DNA of 15,973 nucleotides from an uncultured Alphaproteobacteria bacterium (GCA_944389685.1 CALXNF010000061.1:1-15973), one strand, 5' to 3'; positions 7,016-14,895 are shown, counted from the first letter of the stretch. The notes: generated from the sequence alone by a model not told the origin. A program made the numbers and translations.

Positions 7016-7042
7016 AAAAAATCCCATTAAATGGGATTTTTT
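7016..7042. terminator. Bidirectional terminator between dnaJ and pgsA
   Basis: A 12-bp perfect stem (7016-7027 with 7031-7042, core ATCCCAT / ATGGGAT) has a 3-base loop. The A-run and T-run make it a rho-independent terminator in both directions. It lies between the dnaJ stop (6964) and the pgsA stop (7047). Confidence 0.9.
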
Positions 7043-7046
7043 ATTT

Positions 7047-7682
7047 TTATTTTTTTACCTGCTTTAGTTTCTCAATAAATGTAAATGTATATTGTGTTGC
7101 CGACCATAAAGATGCAATAAGAGCCAACCATAAAATGATAATTCCAGCATATGCCATTACAAAGAATGTGTATGATGCAAATACTTCATAACCGTGAAAC
7201 ATTGCTAACTTAGGCATGCACATCATAAACAGCAATGCACATAATGCTACCATTTGAAGTGTGGTTTTTATCTTACCCATTGAAAAACGTGCTTTTGGAA
7301 CAGGCATTTCAATTTTCTGGGTACCCAAGAATTCGCGTAATCCACTAATATATAATTCACGCGAAATCATAATGATTACTGGAACAATGATTAACCATAC
7401 TGGGAAACCAGGAATGAAGGCCGGTAATATTACAGTTAATACTATAGATAACATAATCATAGTATTTACCACTAATAATTTATCCCCAATATGATCCATT
7501 ACACCACCTAGTTTCGTGCATACATTATATTTGCGTGCTAGATAGCCGTCGAACCAATCTGATATAGACGCAAGAACGAATAATATAAAGCTAGTCCAAT
7601 ACCATCCGTAAAGCAACGTCGGTATTATCACAAAAGCCGCAGTGATGCGAAATGCAGATAAAAAATTTACAAAAAATTTCAT
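7047..7682 (-). CDS. pgsA: CDP-diacylglycerol-glycerol-3-phosphate 3-phosphatidyltransferase
   Basis: The enzyme joins CDP-diacylglycerol and glycerol-3-phosphate to make phosphatidylglycerol-phosphate, the committed step to phosphatidylglycerol and cardiolipin, in the inner membrane. The 211-residue protein contains the complete CDP-alcohol phosphotransferase signature: D42, D45-G46, A49-R50, G59, D63 and D67, with exact family spacing. Several hydrophobic segments are visible, at about 12-26, 30-40, 72-110 and 140-200, consistent with the polytopic fold. The length is normal. The ATG at 7682 has AAAGGAGA upstream. It follows uvrC after 33 bases, and the uvrC-pgsA order is a familiar one in Proteobacteria, so the two are probably co-transcribed. 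The closest alternative is another CDP-alcohol phosphotransferase, but PgsA fits best by length and context. Confidence 0.9.
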   Translation of the reverse strand: MKFFVNFLSAFRITAAFVIIPTLLYGWYWTSFILFVLASISDWFDGYLARKYNVCTKLGGVMDHIGDKLLVVNTMIMLSIVLTVILPAFIPGFPVWLIIVPVIIMISRELYISGLREFLGTQKIEMPVPKARFSMGKIKTTLQMVALCALLFMMCMPKLAMFHGYEVFASYTFFVMAYAGIIILWLALIASLWSATQYTFTFIEKLKQVKK

Positions 7683-7715
7683 AATAGCTTCTCCTTTATA
7701 ATGTTAATGGTTTAA

Positions 7716-9140
7716 TTATATCACTTCGGAATGGAAATGGGCATATATTTTTTTTGCGGCCGATTTCCCTAAACCGGGTACGTGTAAAAGAGCATCTAAA
7801 CTGGCATCCGTTATTGCTTTGACGGAACCAAAGTGGTTAAGTAAGGCCTTTTTTCTGGTCGGTCCTATCCCGTCAATTTCATCTAAAACAGATGTTGTTA
7901 ATGTTTTTGCTCGTAAAGTACGGTGAAATGTTATTACAAATCTATGGGCTTCATCTCGTACTGCTCGTAATAATAAGAATAAGCGAGAATCTTTTTCTAA
8001 ATTTCTGCATATTGTGCCATCGGGCATAATGAAATGCTCATCGCCATCTCTGACTTCACCTTTCGTGACGCCAAGAATCGGCATGTTTGGAGCCGTTTTC
8101 TTTGCGATGTTCCATTGTGCTTGACCCCCGTCAACAATGATTAAGTCTAATTTTGGGTCGCGGTTTATTGCTCTGGATATAAATTCTTCCATCATGGCTA
8201 TGTCGTTTCCTGCGCGTGCTGCGTCTCGTAATTTAAAATGCTTATAACCAGATTTTATGAAACCGTCGTGACCGAAAGTTATCATTGCACCAACAGGGTT
8301 TTTCCCAAACAGATGTGAGTTATCAAATACACCTGCATATTTTATTTTTAGACCTAACCAATTTTCTAAATCTATAACACTTTCTTGCCAATTAAAATTC
8401 GCTCTATGTGCACGATTCTGCCGTATACCTTGATTTGAGGTCTGGGTCAAAGCCATTATCTTATCACGACATTGTGCGGCGGATTCAAAGTCCATCGATT
8501 CTGAAAATTTTTTCATTTGTTGCGTCAAATCTTTTATTATCGGTTCGCTGTCACCAGTTAAAATTCTACGCGCAAGTTGTACGTTTGATGCATAATCTTT
8601 CTGTGGCATTGTACATGGGGCACTGCACCTGCCTATTTGATATAATAAACATGGGCGGGTACGATTGTGCATGAAGGTATCTGTGCAAGTACGCAGTTTA
8701 CAAACTTTCTGAATCGTTTTTATTGTTTCATTTAATGCATATACAGAAGGGTAGGGGCCAAATACGTCACGACGTTGCGATATCTTTCCACGAAATTTTA
8801 ATAAGCGTGGGAATTCGGATTGGGTTAATGCAATCATAGGATACATTTTCCCATCGGTTAGCATTATATTGTATTTTGGTTTCTGTGTTTTTATTAATTC
8901 TTGTTCTAATAACAAAGCTTCCGATTCGTTTGCGGTTATATCCCAATCTACACGGGAAACCAAGCTTCGCATAACTTGTTTGTGCGGTTCTAGTTTGGAT
9001 ATGTCCAAATATTGTTTTAATCGATTAGATAAATTTTTTGCCTTACCCACATATAACAGATTCCCATCCACATCATACATTTTATATACACCTGGAGCGT
9101 TGGGACTATTTTCTATTAAATCAGAAAATTGAATATTCAT
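7716..9140 (-). CDS. uvrC: Excinuclease ABC subunit C (UvrC), compact form
   Basis: UvrC makes both incisions around a DNA lesion during nucleotide-excision repair. The ATG at 9140 follows AAAAGG and matches the family start. The 474-residue product has a GIY-YIG nuclease (17-90: GVYKMYD, LLYVGKAKNLSNR, ESEALLLEQELIK). Four cysteines at 152, 164, 172 and 176 have the same spacing as the Fe-S ligands of E. coli UvrC. The UVR motif for UvrB contact is at about 207-234. The RNase H-like nuclease has D273 (VFDNSH), D337 (IIVDGG) and H399 (RDEAHRF). Paired helix-hairpin-helix motifs are at 419-470. UvrC is usually about 600 residues. Here the roughly 130-residue stretch between UVR and the RNase H-like domain is nearly absent, leaving about 39 residues between the UVR end and the first catalytic Asp, without any frame break. 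Catalytic residues are intact, so a functional compact enzyme is likely. Confidence 0.94.
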   Translation of the reverse strand: MNIQFSDLIENSPNAPGVYKMYDVDGNLLYVGKAKNLSNRLKQYLDISKLEPHKQVMRSLVSRVDWDITANESEALLLEQELIKTQKPKYNIMLTDGKMYPMIALTQSEFPRLLKFRGKISQRRDVFGPYPSVYALNETIKTIQKVCKLRTCTDTFMHNRTRPCLLYQIGRCSAPCTMPQKDYASNVQLARRILTGDSEPIIKDLTQQMKKFSESMDFESAAQCRDKIMALTQTSNQGIRQNRAHRANFNWQESVIDLENWLGLKIKYAGVFDNSHLFGKNPVGAMITFGHDGFIKSGYKHFKLRDAARAGNDIAMMEEFISRAINRDPKLDLIIVDGGQAQWNIAKKTAPNMPILGVTKGEVRDGDEHFIMPDGTICRNLEKDSRLFLLLRAVRDEAHRFVITFHRTLRAKTLTTSVLDEIDGIGPTRKKALLNHFGSVKAITDASLDALLHVPGLGKSAAKKIYAHFHSEVI

Positions 9141-9147
9141 ACCTTTT

Positions 9148-9176
9148 ATGATAGAATATAAAAAAATAAATAGCAA
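9148..9176 (-). promoter_or_regulatory. Candidate uvrC promoter
   Basis: On the minus strand TTGCTA (9176-9171) and TATCAT (9153-9148) are 17 bases apart. The implied start near 9141 would fall at the uvrC ATG, leaving the AAAAGG ribosome binding site outside the transcript. Either this match is fortuitous in AT-rich DNA or it makes a second, leaderless message. Confidence 0.3.
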
Positions 9177-9190
9177 TAGAGGTTGTAAAA

Positions 9191-9655
9191 ATGAGACAAG
9201 AATCAGGACGTTCTATGATAGAAATGATGGGTGTATTGGCCATTATGGGGGTAATAACAGTTGGGGCGATTGCGGCTATTTCTAGTGCGATGAATATGCA
9301 AAAAAGAAATACTGTAAATGACGAGGTTTTACAGATGGTTACGCAAATTCGTCAAATGTTTACGGAGTATGATGATTATTCTAACATAAATAACGCAACT
9401 ATATTCGGGGCAATTGGTATGTCAAACAAGAACCCATATGGTGGGACGTATGAAATAACTGTAAATCCGTCTAATTCTCGTCAATTTATAATATCTATCA
9501 ATGGTTTGTCGCAATCTGATTGTGAATATTTTGTGACAAAAGGTTGGGATGGATCTGTTGGTTATGAATTATCTGGACGCACACAAAGTGGGGCGACCGG
9601 GACGTGTAATAATTCTAATGGGGAAAATGTCGTCCAAATAACGTATGGGGAATAA
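9191..9655 (+). CDS. Type IV prepilin-like protein
   Basis: The 154-residue protein begins with a short positively charged leader MRQESG. Processing after Gly6 would give RSMIEMMGVLAIMGVITVGA, with the conserved Glu at mature position 5 (E11) and a long hydrophobic helix, the hallmark of class III-signal pilins and pseudopilins. Two cysteines (C111, C139) could form the C-terminal disulfide loop typical of pilins. The mature protein would start with Arg rather than the usual Phe or Met. The start has GAGG upstream. No prepilin peptidase, assembly ATPase or platform protein is nearby, so the machinery must be elsewhere. It could be a major type IVb-like pilin, a minor pilin or a pseudopilin, and the sequence does not decide. 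It heads a same-strand run, with rluC 28 bases downstream. Confidence 0.85.
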   Translation: MRQESGRSMIEMMGVLAIMGVITVGAIAAISSAMNMQKRNTVNDEVLQMVTQIRQMFTEYDDYSNINNATIFGAIGMSNKNPYGGTYEITVNPSNSRQFIISINGLSQSDCEYFVTKGWDGSVGYELSGRTQSGATGTCNNSNGENVVQITYGE

Positions 9656-9683
9656 GACCAATCGCTAATTAAAGGTTTTTATA

Positions 9684-10655
9684 ATGGCTGAGCTGGTGCA
9701 AGTTTCCAAAGTTGAAGATGGGACAAGGTTGTTGCGTTGGTTTTTACGACGTTATCCGTCTATGCCACAGCGAGATTTTTATAAACTGTGTAGAGGTGGA
9801 CAAATTCGAGTAAATTCTTCTCGGGCAAAAGGTCAAGAAATTTTACGAGCGGGTGATGTAGTTAGGGTTCCGCCGACTTTGAATAGTTATGCGATAGTTC
9901 CAGTTAAAAAAACTGAAAGTGGGACTAATTTTTCGTTGGCAGATTTGGAAGCATTAAGACAGTGTATTATTCATAATGATGAGGATATTGTAGTTTTTAA
10001 TAAACCAGCAGGTTTGGCAGTACAAGGTGGAACCGGCATAAGAAAATCTGTTGATAAAATGGCGGCAGCACTATTTCCGTATGATAAAATTTCTTTGGTT
10101 CATCGGCTGGATAGAGAAACTAGCGGTGTGCTTGTTGTTGCTAAAAATCAAAAAGCCGCTCAAATATTATCAAACGAATTTCAAAGTAAAACAGCACACA
10201 AAGAATATTTGGCTTTATTAAACGGGGATGTTAAACCTGACCATGGGGTTATTGATAATTATATGGTAAAGGGGCAGGTCTTTGATACAGATACTCGGGT
10301 TAATAATGGAACAGGGCAGAGGCCGCAAAGAGCTATAACAGAATATCAAGTTTTATCGCGAGCAGGGGGGCATTTGTCTTGGGTTTTATTTTCGCCTAAA
10401 ACTGGCAGAACACATCAATTACGTATACATAGTGCTTTGTGTCTGAAAGCACCAATTGTTGGTGATGCATTATACGGAAGTCGGAAAAAATTAGATGGTG
10501 TATTGCGCTCGATGGTTGAAACGAATAATTTGTTTTTACTTGCATATAAATTAACATTTCAGCACCCGTCTAGTGGAAAGATGTTAACCATGCGGGCCTC
10601 GATACCAGATTTTATGCTTCCTGTAATAAAGTTTTTGGAATTTCAATTACCGTAA
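9684..10655 (+). CDS. rluC: Ribosomal large subunit pseudouridine synthase, RluC/RluD family
   Basis: The enzyme isomerises specific uridines of 23S rRNA to pseudouridine. The 323-residue product has an N-terminal S4 RNA-binding domain (about 16-62: RLLRWFLRRYPSMPQRDFYK, RGGQIRVN, GDVVRVPP). The catalytic domain contains VHRLDRETSGVLVVAKN, with the nucleophilic Asp143, and the later GRTHQLRIH motif. The length is typical. AAAGG precedes the ATG. The S4 domain and the overall pattern fit RluC (positions 955, 2504 and 2580 in E. coli), but RluD cannot be excluded by eye, so the symbol is less certain than the family. The gap to asmA is only 17 bases, indicating co-transcription. Confidence 0.93.
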   Translation: MAELVQVSKVEDGTRLLRWFLRRYPSMPQRDFYKLCRGGQIRVNSSRAKGQEILRAGDVVRVPPTLNSYAIVPVKKTESGTNFSLADLEALRQCIIHNDEDIVVFNKPAGLAVQGGTGIRKSVDKMAAALFPYDKISLVHRLDRETSGVLVVAKNQKAAQILSNEFQSKTAHKEYLALLNGDVKPDHGVIDNYMVKGQVFDTDTRVNNGTGQRPQRAITEYQVLSRAGGHLSWVLFSPKTGRTHQLRIHSALCLKAPIVGDALYGSRKKLDGVLRSMVETNNLFLLAYKLTFQHPSSGKMLTMRASIPDFMLPVIKFLEFQLP

Positions 10656-10672
10656 TGCTTTAGGTAGTAAAA

Positions 10673-12775
10673 ATGGTAAAAAGAAAGAAAAAAGAAAAAA
10701 ATATTTTTAAAATTGTTCGCATTCTAACTGTGTTTGCCATGGGGTTAGTTGTTGCAACAATAATTGCGTTATCTCAGATAAATCTAGAAACTTTGCGGGG
10801 AGACGTTTTAACTATTTTGCGTGATGCAACTGGGCTGCCCGTTGAAATAGACGGAAGTGTGTCTTGGAAATTGTCTCTTCGACCGCAAATTGAACTAAAT
10901 AAGGTACGTGTTCCAAATGCAGAATGGGCAAAACATAAAAATGCGTTTAGCGCTGATAAAATAGACGTGACTTTAGATCTTATCTCGTTGTTTCGAAATA
11001 GACCGACAATACAAAATGTGAAAGTTTATGATGCTGCAATTTGTGTAGAAAAAAATGATAAAGGTGAATTATCTATTAAACCTGATTTAGACGGTTTTTC
11101 AGATACGCAAGGTAGTGGCATGGGGGACAATAAAAGTAACCCGACAGATTTTCCTTTCATAGATCCTGGTCTGGGTGGTTTAGAGGTGCAAAATTTAGAA
11201 GCAGACCTTTTGGGAGAAATATACAATCTTTCCGGTTTCCAAATTAGATATATACCAAGAAGTGATACAAGGGAATATAGTGGTTGGATAAAATCTAAAT
11301 CAGATGTTTTCCCATTTATTTTATCTTTTTCTGAATATAATGCGGAAAGGAGGGTATACCCGGTAAAAATTGCTTTTGCAACGGGGGGGGACGCATTAAT
11401 AGCTAATATTGCGTTGGAAGGAACTAGCAAAGTTCCAATAGACTTTGTTATCAAGGGGGATATACCTGATGTTGCTGAAATTGGAAAAGTTTTTAATTTG
11501 AATCTAATTCAGATGCCTACAATGAGCGTAAATATTTCTGGTGGTTATGATCGTCAGAAATTAACTTTGCGTAATTCTTCAATAAAAATTCGGGGAAATA
11601 CGCTGGCTTTTTCAGGGCAAGTTGATTGGGCGAGGAAATTACCATATATAAAAGCTTCGTTAGAGTCAAAGTCTATAAACTTACCAGAAATTTTCCCGGA
11701 GTTTTATACAAGGAAATGGGAGCGTCCAGATAGAGAACTAAATGTTTTTCATAATATACCTTTGTTCGGTAGTCTTTTTGCCCAATCTGATTTAGACGTA
11801 CACATAATGTTGGATAATTTTATAGTATATAGAGAATTCAATTTGAAAGAGCTGGATGCGGATATAAAGTTAAAAGACGCAAAAGCGAGAATAAATGTAA
11901 GTACAATCATTGCAAATGGGCTTGTTAAGGCCGCCGCAGATATAGATATTAATGCAGATGGTGAGATGTTTGTTCAATTAGGCGGTAGAGGTAAAGGTAT
12001 TGTTATCGGTGAATTATTAAATCAAATTCATATTGATAATTTAATTTCTGATTTACCAGTTGATTTTGATATGTACGTACAAGCAAATGGTTCAAATTTA
12101 TCAGAATTGATGCAAACAATAACAGGGCCTGTACAGGTGTATTCTTCTGCACAAGGGTATGCTCATTCCGCGTTAGTTGCGAATATGTATGGTACAGATT
12201 TTCTAACTACATTACGTCATAGTATTCAAGATCTTTTTAGGACAGAAAAGAAATATAATCAAATGAAGATTTCTTGTGCGGTAGTTAACACGAAGTTGCG
12301 TAATGGTTTAGCAGAAACCCAGCATGGCGTCGCAGTAGAAACAAATGCTATAAATGTTCGCTTGGCAGGTGGTTTGGATTTAGGAAAAGAAACAATACAA
12401 CTGTCTTTAACGACCGTTCCTGTTCGAGGGTTAAAGTTGTCTTTGACAGGGAACGTAGTTAATTCTATGGAAATTACGGGTAGTCTTGCAGAACCAAGCG
12501 TTAGAATAAGCGGTGCAGCTGTTGCGGGGAAAGTTGCGTCTGCTACGGGAATTGGTTTGCTGCTTGCACCGTTTACAGGAGGAATTGGTTTAGTTGCGGG
12601 GGCAGGTGTAGGTTTGCTTGCAGGGGATTTATTAGAAAATTGGTTGGCAGATGACAATCCTTGTGAAACAGCTATGGAAAAGGGGGCACCCGCTCGTCGG
12701 GATGATCCGGATTGGATGAATTTTCCTGTTGCAGAACTTGTAGATAACGTTTTTAATAATCAAACAGCTTTTTAG
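10673..12775 (+). CDS. AsmA family envelope protein
   Basis: The 700-residue protein has a basic N-terminus followed by one membrane anchor (about 12-34) and then a long periplasmic region rich in beta strands. The opening of this region (LPVEIDGSVSWKLSLRPQIE, then NVKVYDAAICVEKNDKGELS) is the classic AsmA_N pattern. The region around GPVQVYSSAQGYAHSALVAN and the repeated ITGSL/VRISG strands match the AsmA C-terminal domain. AsmA-type proteins belong to the bridge-like group related to TamB and YhdP that act in phospholipid transport and outer-membrane homeostasis. A Gly-rich hydrophobic segment (about 620-655: LLLAPFTGGIGLVAGAG) near the C-terminus may contact the outer membrane. A weak GG-containing site precedes the ATG. 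It lies between rluC (17 bases) and the diadenylate cyclase (12 bases), so it is probably part of that transcript. Confidence 0.87.
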   Translation: MVKRKKKEKNIFKIVRILTVFAMGLVVATIIALSQINLETLRGDVLTILRDATGLPVEIDGSVSWKLSLRPQIELNKVRVPNAEWAKHKNAFSADKIDVTLDLISLFRNRPTIQNVKVYDAAICVEKNDKGELSIKPDLDGFSDTQGSGMGDNKSNPTDFPFIDPGLGGLEVQNLEADLLGEIYNLSGFQIRYIPRSDTREYSGWIKSKSDVFPFILSFSEYNAERRVYPVKIAFATGGDALIANIALEGTSKVPIDFVIKGDIPDVAEIGKVFNLNLIQMPTMSVNISGGYDRQKLTLRNSSIKIRGNTLAFSGQVDWARKLPYIKASLESKSINLPEIFPEFYTRKWERPDRELNVFHNIPLFGSLFAQSDLDVHIMLDNFIVYREFNLKELDADIKLKDAKARINVSTIIANGLVKAAADIDINADGEMFVQLGGRGKGIVIGELLNQIHIDNLISDLPVDFDMYVQANGSNLSELMQTITGPVQVYSSAQGYAHSALVANMYGTDFLTTLRHSIQDLFRTEKKYNQMKISCAVVNTKLRNGLAETQHGVAVETNAINVRLAGGLDLGKETIQLSLTTVPVRGLKLSLTGNVVNSMEITGSLAEPSVRISGAAVAGKVASATGIGLLLAPFTGGIGLVAGAGVGLLAGDLLENWLADDNPCETAMEKGAPARRDDPDWMNFPVAELVDNVFNNQTAF

Positions 12776-12787
12776 GGAGATTTAGTA

Positions 12788-13546
12788 GTGTTTAATTGGG
12801 TTGGATTGGTTCAAATTCTTGTAATCATAGCGGTATTGTGTTTGTTTTATAGAAGCTTCATAAGAAACACCTCGTCCGAACGTTTAGTCAGAGGCTTGTT
12901 AGGTTTGGCTTTATTATGGGGGTTAAGCTTTATTTTATCGTGGGCGCATTTAGATTTATTAGGTGCTTTTTTACATTGGGTGGCTTTGTTCCTGTCTATC
13001 AGTATAATAGTTGTTTTTCAACCAGAATTAAGAAAATTTATGGCCTTGATGGGAAATATAGATGAATGGAGAAGATTTTTTAAATATAATCGTGACGTAT
13101 CCAGAAACACTAAAGCTTTGGATGGAATTGTTTCCGCAGTGGAATATATGTCTTCTAAACATACTGGGGCATTAATTGTCTTTATGAACTCTTTAGACGA
13201 AAGTACAATTGATAAATTAGGGGTCTATATTGACGCAGAAATTTCAAGTGAATTATTACTTACAATATTTTTTAATAAAACCCCTTTACACGACGGGGCT
13301 GTAATAATAGAAAAAAATCGTATTACTTATGCCGGGGGAATCCTGCCTTTGTCTAAAAATAATTTAAATTGGAAATATGGGACAAGGCATAGAGCGGCTT
13401 TGGGTATGTCTGAAGTTTCCGGTGCCACGGTTTTGGTTGTTTCAGAGGAAAGCGGAGATATATCTATCGCCGAAAAGGGTAAATTTACTAAATATGATGA
13501 TATAAAAAAGTTACGCGCAAAATTAGAAAAAGTTATGTACAAATGA
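12788..13546 (+). CDS. cdaA: Diadenylate cyclase, CdaA type (c-di-AMP synthase)
   Basis: The enzyme condenses two ATP into cyclic di-AMP, a messenger for potassium, osmotic and cell-wall homeostasis in the bacteria that use it. The 252-residue protein has three N-terminal membrane segments (about 6-22, 33-52, 58-77) and a cytoplasmic DisA_N/DAC domain (about 100-235). The catalytic motifs are intact: HDGAVII (DGA at 169-171), GTRHRAALGMSE (RHR at 200-202), and VVSEESGDISIA. Start is GTG with GGAG about 9 bases upstream. In Firmicutes cdaA lies with cdaR/ybbR and glmM. Here it follows asmA by 12 bases, with no ybbR or glmM. Diadenylate cyclases are rare in Alphaproteobacteria as far as I know, so the occurrence is notable. 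A hairpin spans its stop codon. Confidence 0.93.
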   Translation: MFNWVGLVQILVIIAVLCLFYRSFIRNTSSERLVRGLLGLALLWGLSFILSWAHLDLLGAFLHWVALFLSISIIVVFQPELRKFMALMGNIDEWRRFFKYNRDVSRNTKALDGIVSAVEYMSSKHTGALIVFMNSLDESTIDKLGVYIDAEISSELLLTIFFNKTPLHDGAVIIEKNRITYAGGILPLSKNNLNWKYGTRHRAALGMSEVSGATVLVVSEESGDISIAEKGKFTKYDDIKKLRAKLEKVMYK

Positions 13547-13557
13547 TTTTTGTACAT
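13535..13557 (+). repeat. 9-bp inverted repeat with the cdaA stop codon in its loop
   Basis: ATGTACAAA (13535-13543) and TTTGTACAT (13549-13557) are perfect reverse complements around TGATT, which begins with the TGA stop codon. No U-run follows directly, so it is not a standard terminator. It could protect the 3' end of the transcript or act at termination of translation. Confidence 0.65.
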
Positions 13558-13592
13558 GCTTAATTTCTAATCGCTTTTATGTTGAATAACCC

Positions 13593-13622
13593 TTGCACCG
13601 AATCGGGCTTTTTTGGTAAACT
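13593..13622 (+). promoter_or_regulatory. Candidate dnaN promoter
   Basis: TTGCAC (13593-13598) and TAAACT (13617-13622) are 18 bases apart, 48 bases before the dnaN start. The -35 resembles the TTGC-type boxes seen before ppa, efp and parE in this window. Confidence 0.5.
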
Positions 13623-13669
13623 TACAAAAAAGGAATGTAGGGCGAAGGTAGATTTAACAGGAGCAAGTT

Positions 13670-14788
13670 ATGGAATTTTCAGTATTTCGTCAGGTTTTAA
13701 TTCGTGCGTTGGGGCATATGCAGTCAATAGTTGAAAAGCGTGCAACTTTACCGATTTTAGTAAATGTTAAAATCGAGGTTGCAGATGATTTGATTTTGTC
13801 CGCAACGAACGTGGATTTAGAATTGGTTGAGCATGTGGCCGCAGATATAACATTGGGTGGAAAAACTACAGTCCCTGTTCAAATGTTGTATGATATTGTT
13901 CGTAAATTACCAGACGATGCAGAAATTTCGTTTAAACAATCTGGTGATCAATTAATTGTGTCTAGTGGTCGCGCTGTATTTCGTTTGCCTACGTTGCCCG
14001 CAGAAAATTTCCCAGCAATGGCGGGAAGTAATTTGACAACGAAATTTCAAATGACAACAGGCGATTTAGCACATCTTATAAATCAAACTAAATTTGCAAT
14101 ACCAACAGATGACGTTCGGTATCATTTGGGGGGAATTTATTTCCATATTGCCGATGAAGGAAAGGAAAAAATGCTGACGGCAGTCGCAACAGATGCCCAG
14201 CGTATGGCTTTGTGCGCAATGCCGGCGCCTGTTGGAAGTACCGAAATGCCCTCTGTAATTTTGCCTCGACGTGTGATTGGTGAATTGTCAAAATTACTAG
14301 AAGATGCGACGGTAGATGATGTTACTGTTGAATTGTCTGATACTAAAGCTCGGTTTACAGTTGGACCAGCAACGTTGACCAGCAAGTTAGTTGATGCTCA
14401 ATATCCAAATTATAGGGTGGTTATACCAAAGGGTAACGATAAAATAGCTATTTTAGACAGAAAGTCTTTCTTGAATGCGGTTGATTTGGTCTCTGTTGCA
14501 AGCGTTGATAAAACTAAGTCTGTACAATTAACTTTTTCTATGAATAAGTTGGTTGTTAATGCTTCTAGCCCAGATGCAGGAACCGCAACGCAAGAATTAG
14601 ATATAGAATATAACGGTGATACCGAATTTACAGTTGTGTTTAATGTAAAGTTTTTGATGGATGTGGCCGGTCAAGTAGAAGGTGAAAAGTTCCAAATGGA
14701 AATGCAGGATCCTTTGTCGCCGACAATAATAAAGTCAACAGATAAAAACACAGATGCATTATTTGTATTGATGCCTATGCGTATGTAG
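13670..14788 (+). CDS. dnaN: DNA polymerase III beta subunit (sliding clamp)
   Basis: The beta clamp encircles DNA as a homodimer and tethers polymerase III and other replication and repair proteins. The 372-residue length and three similar clamp domains fit the family. Recognisable stretches are the N-terminus (LIRALGHMQSIVEKRATLPI, then LVNVKIEV), the first-domain end (FRLPTLPAENFPAM), TDAQRMALCAMP in domain 2, LTSKLVDAQYPNYRVVIP and the C-terminal LFVLMPMRM, which contributes to the partner-binding pocket. AGGAG lies upstream of the ATG. The gene has its own promoter and a strong terminator. It is not next to dnaA as in many bacteria, being 12 kb away in the same orientation. Confidence 0.96.
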   Translation: MEFSVFRQVLIRALGHMQSIVEKRATLPILVNVKIEVADDLILSATNVDLELVEHVAADITLGGKTTVPVQMLYDIVRKLPDDAEISFKQSGDQLIVSSGRAVFRLPTLPAENFPAMAGSNLTTKFQMTTGDLAHLINQTKFAIPTDDVRYHLGGIYFHIADEGKEKMLTAVATDAQRMALCAMPAPVGSTEMPSVILPRRVIGELSKLLEDATVDDVTVELSDTKARFTVGPATLTSKLVDAQYPNYRVVIPKGNDKIAILDRKSFLNAVDLVSVASVDKTKSVQLTFSMNKLVVNASSPDAGTATQELDIEYNGDTEFTVVFNVKFLMDVAGQVEGEKFQMEMQDPLSPTIIKSTDKNTDALFVLMPMRM

Positions 14789-14805
14789 TCATTGATTTTG
14801 TTGTT

Positions 14806-14832
14806 AAAAGCCCTGTTTTCAGGGCTTTTTTA
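14806..14832 (+). terminator. Rho-independent terminator after dnaN
   Basis: AAAAGCCCTG (14806-14815) pairs with CAGGGCTTTT (14820-14829) around a TTTT loop and runs into further T residues. It lies 17 bases after the dnaN stop. Confidence 0.92.
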
Positions 14833-14842
14833 TTATTAAAAT

Positions 14843-14870
14843 TTGCAAAATGTATTTTTTGTGATATTAT
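14843..14870 (+). promoter_or_regulatory. Candidate ppa promoter
   Basis: TTGCAA (14843-14848) and TATTAT (14865-14870) are 16 bases apart, with a TG two bases before the -10. The start would be near 14877, giving a leader of about 19 bases that includes the AAAGG ribosome binding site. Confidence 0.6.
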
Positions 14871-14895
14871 TGCGCCGGAAACAAAGGTTTTTGAA

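Noticed and set aside
9141..9176. Upstream start for uvrC at 9176
   Set aside because: The added residues do not match UvrC and would overlap the ribosome binding site AAAAGG that serves the ATG at 9140.
11026..11454. 142-codon open frame antisense to asmA
   Set aside because: It lies entirely inside the AsmA gene, shows no ribosome binding site or recognisable protein features, and is explained by base composition of the coding strand.
12259..12657. 132-codon open frame antisense to the asmA 3' part
   Set aside because: It is rich in Pro, Ala and Ser, typical of the reverse complement of Gly/Val-rich coding sequence, with no start signal.
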